Source: Halomonas sp. LR3S48 (GTDB lineage: Bacteria > Pseudomonadota > Gammaproteobacteria > Pseudomonadales > Halomonadaceae). From it: a stretch of DNA of 64,000 nucleotides. The translations under genes and the position numbers were made by a program. Below, piece after piece: positions 57,101-64,000 of this stretch; position 1 is the stretch's first letter; every line of letters begins with the position of its first letter. The stretch is taken from contig NZ_CP107009.1 in the NCBI RefSeq assembly GCF_025725665.1, forward strand, positions 4,625,246 through 4,689,245, in the 5' to 3' direction. The notes under the pieces are model-generated. The model did no database searches. It saw only the letters and a program-made list of their open reading frames with translations, and had not been told where the DNA came from.

Positions 57101-58299
57101 TGCCGGCATCGTCCCGAGAAGTGCCGACACTGCCGCCCTTGGCGCTATACGTGCACGTGCCCTGGTGCGTGCGCAAGTGCCCCTACTGCGATTTCAACTC
57201 CCATGGCGTGGGCAGAAGCTCCGAATTGCCTGAAGAGGAGTACCTGGCCGCACTACTCGACGATCTCGATGCCGACCTGCCGCTGGCGGCTGGCCGACCT
57301 CTGGTCAGCATCTTCATCGGTGGCGGGACACCGAGCCTGATGTCGGCCGGCTTCTATGCGCGTTTCCTTGACGAGCTGGCGCGGCGCCTGCCGCTCGGCG
57401 AGAACGTCGAAATCACCTTGGAAGCCAATCCGGGCACGCTGGAGCGTGGACGCTTCCTTGGCTATCGACAGGCCGGTATCAATCGGCTCTCGCTCGGCGT
57501 GCAGAGCTTCCAGGCGGCCCAGCTCGAAGCCCTGGGCAGGATCCACAGTGGCGAAGACGCCATGGCGGCCGTGGAGGAGGCGCGTGAGGCCGGCTTCGAC
57601 AATCTCAACCTCGACCTCATGCACGGCCTGCCGGGGCAGACCCCCGAGCTGGCCGTGGCCGACCTGGAGCGTGCCCTGGCGCTGGCACCGGAACATCTCT
57701 CCTGGTACCAGCTCACCGTCGAGCCCAATACCGAATTCCACTCACGGCCGCCCGTGCTGCCGGAGGAGGAAACCCTGTGGGATATCCAGGATCTGGGCCA
57801 CGAGCGGCTCGAAGCGGCGGGCTTTTCACGCTACGAGATCTCCGCCTATGCGCAGCCGGGGCGACGCTCCCGGCACAACCTCAACTACTGGCGCTTCGGC
57901 GACTACCTGGGGATCGGGGCCGGTAGCCACGGCAAGCTGAGTGCCGTGGACGAGCAGGGCAACCTCCGGATCGAGCGCCGTTGGAAGGCGCGTCAGCCCG
58001 AGGCCTACCTGCGCCGTCGCCGCGACCCGCGTGGTTTCGTTGCGGGCAGCAGCCAGGTCAGCGATGTCGAGCTGCCGCTGGAGTTCGCCATGAATGCCCT
58101 GCGCCTGGTCGATGGCGTGGCCATGGCCGACTGGCAGGCTCACACCGGGCGCCCCCTGCCGGTACTGAGCGAACGACTTGCCACTGCACGCAATAAAGGA
58201 CTTCTCGTGGAAGATGTGCAGAGACTTCAAGCTTCGCCTCGAGGTCTATTATTCTTGAACGAGTTGCTGGCGCTCGTGAGTGACGCCGGTACAGAATAA
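57100..58299 (+). CDS. hemW: Heme chaperone HemW (radical SAM)
   Basis: 399 residues. The radical-SAM cluster motif C23-x3-C27-x2-C30 (PWCVRKCPYCDFNSHG) is of the HemW type, followed by SIFIGGGTPSLMSAGFYARFL, GVQSFQAAQLEALGRIHSG and NLDLMHGLPGQT; the C-terminal HemN-like domain ends the protein. HemW binds heme and hands it to respiratory enzymes; it lacks the extra cysteine of true HemN. Length fits (E. coli 378). Confidence 0.95.
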   Translation: MPASSREVPTLPPLALYVHVPWCVRKCPYCDFNSHGVGRSSELPEEEYLAALLDDLDADLPLAAGRPLVSIFIGGGTPSLMSAGFYARFLDELARRLPLGENVEITLEANPGTLERGRFLGYRQAGINRLSLGVQSFQAAQLEALGRIHSGEDAMAAVEEAREAGFDNLNLDLMHGLPGQTPELAVADLERALALAPEHLSWYQLTVEPNTEFHSRPPVLPEEETLWDIQDLGHERLEAAGFSRYEISAYAQPGRRSRHNLNYWRFGDYLGIGAGSHGKLSAVDEQGNLRIERRWKARQPEAYLRRRRDPRGFVAGSSQVSDVELPLEFAMNALRLVDGVAMADWQAHTGRPLPVLSERLATARNKGLLVEDVQRLQASPRGLLFLNELLALVSDAGTE

Positions 58300-58326
58300 G
58301 CCCTTACCCTGACTTGGAGATTGTCC

Positions 58327-59010
58327 ATGCTCAAAGCTACCCGACTCGTTGCCCCTCTTGCGGCTGTCTTTCTGCTCGTCGGTTGTGCAACGACCGACCC
58401 CTATTCGGGACAAACCCAGCGCAACAAGACCCTGTCGGGGGCCGGGATAGGCGCGGCAGTTGGCGCCGCCGCCGGTGCCCTGTCGGGCGATGGCAGCACC
58501 AGCCGCCGCGATCGGGCGGCGATCGGTGCTGTCGTGGGCGCCGCCGCGGGTGCCGGCATCGGTGCCTATATGGACCGCCAGGAGCAACAGCTGCGCGAGA
58601 GCATGCAGGGTACCGGCGTCGACGTGGAGCGCCGCGGCGATGACATCGTGCTCAACATGCCGAGCAGTGTGACCTTCGGCTTCGATTCCAGCGAGCTGAC
58701 GCCGAACGCGCGTTCGGCGCTCAACGACGTGGCCTCGGTGCTGACCCAATACACCGATACGCGGGTCAACATTGCCGGCCATACCGACAGCACTGGCAGC
58801 GTCAGCTACAACCAGCGCCTCTCAGAGCGCCGTGCCGAAGCGGTCGGCGGCTTTCTGGCCCAGGCCGGGGTGGCACGCAACCGTCTCAACATGATCGGCC
58901 ATGGGCCGAGCCAGCCGGTTGCAAGCAACAACACCGAGGAGGGTCGGGCTCAGAACCGTCGCGTCGAGATCACGCTGACGCCGATCGAGTCGCAGTTTCA
59001 GCAACAGTAA
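58327..59010 (+). CDS. OmpA-family lipoprotein with glycine zipper (YiaD-like)
   Basis: 227 residues from ATG 58327 (the TTG at 58321 is a poor start). Lipobox LLVGC with Cys20. Glycine-zipper stretch GAGIGAAVGAAAGALSG and AIGAVVGAAAGAGIGAY (about 40-85), then a peptidoglycan-binding OmpA domain (about 110-220) with FGFDSSELTPNARSALNDVA, GHTDSTGSVSYNQRLSERRA and NNTEEGRAQNRRVEI. It likely tethers the outer membrane to the wall. Ribosome site GGAG. Confidence 0.93.
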   Translation: MLKATRLVAPLAAVFLLVGCATTDPYSGQTQRNKTLSGAGIGAAVGAAAGALSGDGSTSRRDRAAIGAVVGAAAGAGIGAYMDRQEQQLRESMQGTGVDVERRGDDIVLNMPSSVTFGFDSSELTPNARSALNDVASVLTQYTDTRVNIAGHTDSTGSVSYNQRLSERRAEAVGGFLAQAGVARNRLNMIGHGPSQPVASNNTEEGRAQNRRVEITLTPIESQFQQQ

Positions 59011-59035
59011 GCATCGAACGAGATAGCGTTGCCTT

Positions 59036-59068
59036 GCAGGCCCGCCACTGGCTGAGTGGCGGGCCTGC
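59036..59068 (+). terminator. Hairpin after the OmpA-family gene
   Basis: A perfect 14-bp stem (59036-59049 with 59055-59068, loop GGCTG) lies 25 bases after the stop codon. The downstream sequence is only moderately T-rich, so termination may be partial. Confidence 0.65.
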
Positions 59069-59104
59069 TCGCTTGCCGCTTTCGTTTCGCGAGAGGTTCC
59101 GTCC

Positions 59105-59947
59105 ATGCTCTCCTACCAGCATGCTTACCACGCCGGCAACTTCGCCGACGTGCACAAGCACCTCGTGCTCCACGCCGTCCTCGACCACATACTGCGCAAG
59201 GGTTCGCCGATCACCTTCGTCGATACTCACTCCGGACGCGGCGTCTACCCGCTGGATGCACCCGAGACCCAGCGTCTCGGCGAGTATCGTCATGCTGCCT
59301 TGCCGCTGTGGCGGGCAGGCGAACGTCTGGCGGATGAGCCGCTGCTCTCGGCCTGGCTCGATGCCATTGCCAGCCTGCAGCAGGGGCCACGGCTCGAGCG
59401 GTATCCCGGTTCGCCCTGGTGGCTGGCCCAGCGGCTGCGCCGCGGCGATCGGCTGCGCCTCTACGAGCTGCACCCGGGCGAGCACGACCACCTCTCGCAG
59501 CAGGCGCTGCCGCCGAATGCGCAGCGCATTCACGGCGATGGCCTGGCGGGCCTGATCCAGGTCCTGCCGGTGTCGACGCCACGGCTCTGCGTGCTGATCG
59601 ATCCCAGCTTCGAGCGCAAGGCCGAGTACGCCGAGGTCGCTGATACCGTGCTGGCTGCCATGCACAAGGCGCGTCATGGCGTGGTGATGGTGTGGTATCC
59701 GCTGCTGCCGGCCGGGCGCCACCACGAGCTGCTGGAGCGCCTGCGCGACGGCGGGCTGCGCAAGATCTGGCGCAGCGAACTGACTCTGCATGCACCGGGC
59801 GAGGAGCACGGCATGTACGGCAGCGGCATGCTGGTCGTCAATCCTCCCTGGGGGCTCGATGAACGCCTGGCTGCGGCCATGGCGCGAGTCACGCCGCTGC
59901 TCGGTGAGACATGCCGTTACCGCGACGACTGGTGGGTCGCGGAGTAG
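59105..59947 (+). CDS. rlmJ: 23S rRNA (adenine2030-N6)-methyltransferase RlmJ
   Basis: 280 residues, the same length as E. coli RlmJ. Starts MLSYQHAYHAGNFADVHKH, a strong family signature, with VDTHSGRGVYPL for SAM binding and the catalytic-site motif LIDPSFERKAEYAEV. The end LVVNPPWGLDERL is conserved. It methylates A2030 in 23S rRNA. Convergent with mnmE, 16 bases apart. Confidence 0.96.
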   Translation: MLSYQHAYHAGNFADVHKHLVLHAVLDHILRKGSPITFVDTHSGRGVYPLDAPETQRLGEYRHAALPLWRAGERLADEPLLSAWLDAIASLQQGPRLERYPGSPWWLAQRLRRGDRLRLYELHPGEHDHLSQQALPPNAQRIHGDGLAGLIQVLPVSTPRLCVLIDPSFERKAEYAEVADTVLAAMHKARHGVVMVWYPLLPAGRHHELLERLRDGGLRKIWRSELTLHAPGEEHGMYGSGMLVVNPPWGLDERLAAAMARVTPLLGETCRYRDDWWVAE

Positions 59948-59963
59948 GCGCTCTTTTAGTACA

Positions 59964-61334
59964 TCATTTGCCGATGCAGAAGCTGCCGAAGATCTCGCCG
60001 AGCAGGTCGTCGGCGCTGAACTCCCCGGTGATCGCGCCCAGCGCCTGCTGGGCCTCGCGCAGATCCTCCGCCAGCAGCTCGCCGGCGCCATAGCCCGAGA
60101 GCTGGGCCTCGCCGTTGGCCAGTGCCTGCTGTGCGCGATCGAGGGCGTCCAGGTGGCGTCGGCGAGCCGAGAAGCGTCCCTCCGTGGTCGTCGAATAACC
60201 CATCACGCTCTTCAGATGTTCCTTCAGATGCGTCACGCCCGCCCCGGTCAGGGCGGAGAGGCGCACGGTCGGCGTGGCGGCGGTCAGGTCGAGCCCGGGC
60301 ACTTCATGGCTGGCGTCGATCTTGTTGCGCACCAGGGTCAGGCGGGAGGCGTCGGGCAGCCTGGCGACGAATTCGGGCCAGATGGCCATGGGATCCACCG
60401 CGTCGGTGGCCGCGGCGTCCACCAGCAGCAGTACGCGGTCGGCCTTCTCGATCTCGGCCCAGGCCCGGGCCACGCCGATTCGTTCGACCGCGTCGGGGGT
60501 ATCGCGCAGCCCGGCGGTATCGATCACGTGAAGCGGCATGCCGTCCAGGTGGATGTGCTCGCGCAGCACGTCGCGGGTCGTCCCCTCGATATCGGTGACG
60601 ATGGCTGTGTCCTGCTCGGTCAGGGCATTGAGCAGGCTCGACTTGCCGGCATTGGGCCTGCCTGCGATCACCACGCTCATGCCTTCGCGCATCAGCGCCC
60701 CCTGGCCGGCGGCGGCGCGCACCTCGGCGAGTTCGGCCTGAACGTCGGCGAGCATCTCGGCCACCTTGCCGTCGGCAAGGAAGTCGATTTCCTCTTCGGG
60801 AAAGTCGATGGCCGCCTCCACGTACATGCGCAGCTCGATCAGGCGCTGCACGAGCGTCTCCACCCGGCGCGAGAACTCCCCCTGCAGCGAGCGCAGGGCG
60901 TTCTCGGCCGCCGTTCTCGAGCTGGCCTCGATCAGGTCGGCGATGGCCTCGGCCTGTGTCAGGTCGAGCTTGTCGTTGAGAAAGGCGCGCTCGGAGAATT
61001 CGCCAGGCCGTGCCAGACGGGCGCCGAGCTGGACGCAGCGCTCCAGCAGCAGGTCCATGATTACCGGGCCGCCGTGTCCCTGCAGTTCGAGGACATCCTC
61101 GCCGGTAAAGGAGTGTGGCCCGGCAAAGTAGAGAGCGATGCCTTCGTCGATCGTCGTGGCGGCGCCGCGGAAGGGGCCGTAGTGGGCGCGGCGGGGTTCG
61201 GGACAGTGCCCCACCATGGCTTCGGCGATCGACGCACACAGCGGCCCCGAAACGCGGATGATGCCCACTCCACCGCGCCCCGGCGGGGTGGCCAATGCGG
61301 CGATGGTGTCCTGATGATAGAGCGGATCCGGCAT
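59964..61334 (-). CDS. mnmE: tRNA modification GTPase MnmE (TrmE)
   Basis: 456 residues. Formyl-THF-binding N-terminal domain ([22 protein letters not shown]), helical domain, and G domain with G1 [14 protein letters not shown] (about 225), [15 protein letters not shown] and NKID; the essential C-terminal FCIGK is intact with Cys453. Partner of MnmG in tRNA wobble-uridine modification. In the rpmH-rnpA-yidC-mnmE order typical of the origin region, although mnmG is 21 kb away. Confidence 0.97.
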   Translation of the reverse strand: MPDPLYHQDTIAALATPPGRGGVGIIRVSGPLCASIAEAMVGHCPEPRRAHYGPFRGAATTIDEGIALYFAGPHSFTGEDVLELQGHGGPVIMDLLLERCVQLGARLARPGEFSERAFLNDKLDLTQAEAIADLIEASSRTAAENALRSLQGEFSRRVETLVQRLIELRMYVEAAIDFPEEEIDFLADGKVAEMLADVQAELAEVRAAAGQGALMREGMSVVIAGRPNAGKSSLLNALTEQDTAIVTDIEGTTRDVLREHIHLDGMPLHVIDTAGLRDTPDAVERIGVARAWAEIEKADRVLLLVDAAATDAVDPMAIWPEFVARLPDASRLTLVRNKIDASHEVPGLDLTAATPTVRLSALTGAGVTHLKEHLKSVMGYSTTTEGRFSARRRHLDALDRAQQALANGEAQLSGYGAGELLAEDLREAQQALGAITGEFSADDLLGEIFGSFCIGK

Positions 61335-61395
61335 TGAATAGCCCTGTTGATTGTAACGGCACTCGCGGCATTGTCCCGTCGGTGACCCTGAAACG

Positions 61396-61423
61396 CCAGA
61401 CCCCCGCCAGGGCGGGGGTCTGG
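61396..61423 (-). terminator. Hairpin after yidC
   Basis: A perfect 13-bp GC-rich stem (61396-61408 with 61411-61423, loop AG) lies 16 bases beyond the yidC stop codon and upstream of mnmE on the same strand. On the minus strand it is followed by CGTTTC, so the T run is weak. Confidence 0.65.
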
Positions 61424-61439
61424 GTGACGCGACGTGCGA

Positions 61440-63128
61440 TCAGCGCTTGCTCTTGACCGCCTTGCCCACGCTGGGATCGTTCTCAATCTTGCGTGTGATC
61501 ACGTACTGCTGGGCGATCGATATGACGTTGTTGACTACCCAGTAGATGACCAGGCCGGCCGGGAACCAGAGGAAGAAGAAGGTGAAGACGATCGGCAGCA
61601 TCTTCATGATCTTCGCCTGCATGGGGTCGGGCGGGGTGGGGTTGAGCAATTGCTGGACGAACATCGAGGCGCCCATCAGGATCGGCAGGATGAAGAACGG
61701 ATCCTTCATCGACAGATCCTGGATCCAGAACATGAAGGGCGCATGGCGCAGCTCGACGGATTCCAGCAGCATCCAGTAGAGGGCGATGAAGACGGGCATC
61801 TGCACCAGGATCGGCAGACAGCCACCCAGAGGATTGATCTTCTCCTTCTGGTAGAACTTCATCATCTCCTGGGACATCTTCTGGCGATCGTCGCCGTACT
61901 GCTCCTTGAGGCGCTGCATTTCCGGGCCCAGCTTGCGCATGCGAGCCATGGACTTGTAGGCCTTGGCGGAAAGCGGCCACATGGCCAGCTTGACCAGTAC
62001 GGTCAGCAGGACGATGGACCAGCCCCAGTTGCCGATGATGTCCTGGATATGATCGAGCAGCCAGAACAGCGGATTGGCAATGAACCACAGCCAGCCGAAG
62101 TCGACGGTCAGGCGCAGGTTGGGTGCCACCTCCTCGAGATAGCTCTGCACCTTGGGCCCCATGTAGAGGGTCGCCCCCAGGCGTGTCTCGCCGTCGGCCG
62201 CCACCGTGGTGACGGGGCCGGCAAAGGCTGCCACGTTGCGGTTGCGAGCATCGGTAGTGGCGTACTGCAGATTCTGCTGATTCTGCGGCGGCACCCAGGC
62301 CGAGACGAAATAGTGCTGGATGATGGCTACCCAGCCGCCCTGGACGTCCCGGTTGTTGAATTTGCCCGACTGGACATCGTCGAAATCGACCTTCTGGTAG
62401 CGATCCTCCGGCGACGAGTAGGCAGCTCCAAGATAGGATTTCATGCCCATCGAGACGCCGCTGGAGGGGTCGGGGCTGTTGTCCCGGGCCAACTGGCCGA
62501 TGAAGCGTGCCGTGACCGGCTCCTCGGTATTGTTGGCCAGGAAGTAGCTGACCTCGACCGCATAGCTGCCGCGCTCGAAGGAGAAGCGCTTGACCACCTC
62601 GACACCGTTCAATTCGCCACGGAGGTCGACGTCGAGACGCCCCTCGTCGTCGGCCAGGCGATAGCTGGTGCTCTCCGGGGTGAAGCCGATGCGTCCCCCT
62701 TGGCCGTCTACCTGCAGCCCTGAACGTGCCACGTAGCTGCGTGTCTCGTTGTCCGAGAGCAGCACGTAGGGGCGTTCGGAACCCAGCGTCATGCGATGCT
62801 GGGGCAGGGCGGCATAGACGATGTCGCCTCCCTGCGGGTCGATGCGAACATCGAGCACGTCGGTCACGACGGCGACCAGGTCGCGAGTACTGCTCGACTG
62901 CTCCGTCTCGGCCGGCATGTCGCCGGTCATCTCCTGCTCCGTCCGAGGCGCGGCGGGCACCGTCAGGCCGTCTTCGTCGGGCGCCTGCTGTGCATCGGGT
63001 GCCGGTGCCGTAATGGCGGGAGCATCAGGCTCAGGAGCAACCTGGCCATAATCCTGATTCCACTGCACGACGAGCAGGTAGGCGAGCACGGCCAGTGGAA
63101 TCAGCAATAGGAGTCGTTTTACGTCCAT
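61440..63128 (-). CDS. yidC: Membrane protein insertase YidC
   Basis: 562 residues. An N-terminal anchor (LLLIPLAVLAYLLVVQW), a large acidic periplasmic domain (about 55-340) and the C-terminal insertase core with WSIVLLTVLVKLAMWPLSAKAYKSMARMRKL, the conserved pore Arg in this helix, GGCLPILVQMPVFIALYWML and GLVIYWVVNNVISIAQQ. It inserts proteins such as AtpE with or without SecYEG. yidD, usually between rnpA and yidC, is missing from the 115-base gap. Confidence 0.97.
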   Translation of the reverse strand: MDVKRLLLLIPLAVLAYLLVVQWNQDYGQVAPEPDAPAITAPAPDAQQAPDEDGLTVPAAPRTEQEMTGDMPAETEQSSSTRDLVAVVTDVLDVRIDPQGGDIVYAALPQHRMTLGSERPYVLLSDNETRSYVARSGLQVDGQGGRIGFTPESTSYRLADDEGRLDVDLRGELNGVEVVKRFSFERGSYAVEVSYFLANNTEEPVTARFIGQLARDNSPDPSSGVSMGMKSYLGAAYSSPEDRYQKVDFDDVQSGKFNNRDVQGGWVAIIQHYFVSAWVPPQNQQNLQYATTDARNRNVAAFAGPVTTVAADGETRLGATLYMGPKVQSYLEEVAPNLRLTVDFGWLWFIANPLFWLLDHIQDIIGNWGWSIVLLTVLVKLAMWPLSAKAYKSMARMRKLGPEMQRLKEQYGDDRQKMSQEMMKFYQKEKINPLGGCLPILVQMPVFIALYWMLLESVELRHAPFMFWIQDLSMKDPFFILPILMGASMFVQQLLNPTPPDPMQAKIMKMLPIVFTFFFLWFPAGLVIYWVVNNVISIAQQYVITRKIENDPSVGKAVKSKR

Positions 63129-63194
63129 GAGGGGTCTGCCCGGTGGGTAGTGAACATGCCGCTGGAACGGTATCCGCTGCCATGTGAAAGAGAA

Positions 63195-63219
63195 CGCTAG
63201 CCTGCATGGCAGGCTAGCG
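63195..63219 (-). terminator. Hairpin between rnpA and yidC
   Basis: Perfect 11-bp stem CGCTAGCCTGC (63195-63205) with its complement at 63209-63219, loop ATG, followed on the minus strand by TTCTCTTTC. It lies 25 bases after rnpA and could attenuate read-through into yidC. Confidence 0.6.
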
Positions 63220-63243
63220 AGGCGGCGTCCGGCAACGCATCGG

Positions 63244-63615
63244 TCAGGAGGTCAGCGTTTTTCGGGTGTCACGCTCCAGGCGACGCCACATGCCGAAGAA
63301 CTGGCGATGCAGTGTCGCCCTGTCCAGTTCGTTCGCCCCGCGTCGAGCCAGCAAGACGATGTCGACGGCAGGTAGCGAGCGCTGCTGCAGGCGTATGGAC
63401 TCACGAGCGAACCGCTTGAGACGGTTGCGGTCCACGGCCTTGCGGACGTTCTTCTTGCTGATGACCAGGCCAAGGCGGGGATGGTCCAGTCCATTGGGGC
63501 ACGCCAGGGCCATCAGCCCCTTGCCATGTACCTTGAATGAAGCGTGATCGAAAACGTATCGATAATCCCCGGCAGTCAACAGACGCAACTGCTTGGGGAA
63601 ACCATGACCGGACAC
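63244..63615 (-). CDS. rnpA: Ribonuclease P protein component RnpA
   Basis: 123 residues if started at GTG 63615 (MSGHGFPKQLRLLTAGDY, which aligns with pseudomonad RnpA); TTG 63621, two codons earlier, is an alternative. No ATG is available and the ribosome site is weak, so translation may depend on rpmH, whose stop codon is 13 bases away. The RNA-binding motif NRLKRFARES and GLVISKKNVRKAVDRNR are intact. It helps the RNase P RNA mature tRNA 5' ends. Confidence 0.93.
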   Translation of the reverse strand: MSGHGFPKQLRLLTAGDYRYVFDHASFKVHGKGLMALACPNGLDHPRLGLVISKKNVRKAVDRNRLKRFARESIRLQQRSLPAVDIVLLARRGANELDRATLHRQFFGMWRRLERDTRKTLTS

Positions 63616-63628
63616 GCGCAATCCGCTA

Positions 63629-63763
63629 TCAGGCGCTCAGGCGCTTGCGGCCCTTGGCGCGGCGGCGGGCCAGAACGGCACGACCATTCTTGGTAGCCAT
63701 GCGAGCACGGAACCCGTGGACACGCTTGCGCTTCAGAACGCTGGGTTGAAAGGTACGTTTCAT
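63629..63763 (-). CDS. rpmH: 50S ribosomal protein L34
   Basis: 44 residues, highly basic: it starts [20 protein letters not shown] and ends with [12 protein letters not shown], the universal L34 sequence. It is too short for many gene finders. It precedes rnpA in the classic rpmH-rnpA-yidC order; dnaA should lie divergently beyond the right edge of the window. Its promoter is at 63860-63888. Confidence 0.98.
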   Translation of the reverse strand: MKRTFQPSVLKRKRVHGFRARMATKNGRAVLARRRAKGRKRLSA

Positions 63764-63859
63764 AACTCTTGATTCCCACGTGGTTTATTGACGGAACGTC
63801 TTACAGAAATGCCCTGGCTCCCGACAGGAACCAGGGGCGGATTCGGTTCAAGACCGGAA

Positions 63860-63888
63860 ATTGTAGAGACTTCGGCTGCCCGACGCAA
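63860..63888 (-). promoter_or_regulatory. Sigma-70 promoter of rpmH
   Basis: On the minus strand: -35 TTGCGT (63888-63883), 17-base spacer, -10 TACAAT (63865-63860), giving a leader of about 90 bases before the rpmH ATG. The remaining sequence to 64000 contains no gene; it would be part of the rpmH-dnaA intergenic region. Confidence 0.75.
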
Positions 63889-64000
63889 TTGTTCCGCTCG
63901 ATATCACGAGGCGCACGGCGGCTGCCAGCGGGCTCGGCGCCTGGACTTTGCCCCGGCGTTTCGGCCAAACCGTTGTGGTCAATACTGGGGACGATAACTG

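Overview
The window is a GC-rich stretch of a gammaproteobacterial chromosome, most likely Halomonas or a close relative (Halomonadaceae). This is inferred from gene order, high GC, HexR and TRAP-type genes, and the protein sequences themselves; no 16S gene is present. It covers the origin-proximal part of the chromosome: rpmH-rnpA-yidC-mnmE at the right end, and mnmG-rsmG-parA-parB-atpIBEFHAGDC in the middle. A compact DnaA-box-rich intergenic region at about 38.5-39.0 kb is a strong oriC candidate. In many relatives mnmE and mnmG sit close together; here they are about 21 kb apart.

Left part (0-27 kb): an NCS1 nucleobase/cation symporter; a complete phosphate operon pstS-pstC-pstA-pstB-phoU followed by cysZ, with a near-perfect PhoB box between pstS and pstC; a YciA-like thioesterase; an orphan TRAP solute-binding protein; uvrD; hexR and a 66-residue conserved small protein; an SNF-family sodium symporter; a DUF72 protein; a PAP2-type and a BacA/UppP-type undecaprenyl-diphosphate phosphatase; a YdgA-family protein; glmU-glmS; an ApbE lipoprotein; a CDF efflux protein; mgtE.

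Middle (27-49 kb): the nine-gene ATP synthase operon with a consensus sigma-70 promoter, parAB, rsmG-mnmG, the oriC candidate, a polar amino-acid ABC transporter, erpA with an unusual long inverted repeat as its apparent leader, argC, a CLC chloride channel/antiporter with a C-terminal extension, hemJ, an unbroken reading frame joining ThiD to HemL, a P-loop kinase of the COG2187/COG0645 type with an eroded N-terminal half, and a small exported protein.

The most distinctive part is 49-56.5 kb: a collinear curli locus (csgD-like, csgD-like, csgE, csgF, csgG // csgB, csgA) in AT-richer surroundings. It has two CsgD-type regulators, an enlarged CsgA with about 24 eleven-residue repeats and a superimposed four-repeat period, no recognisable csgC, and next to it a small exported beta-rich protein that could fill the CsgC/CsgH role. 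Beyond it lie rdgB-hemW, an OmpA-family lipoprotein and rlmJ, then mnmE, yidC, rnpA and rpmH. No tRNA, rRNA, CRISPR array, intact insertion sequence or prophage was recognised.
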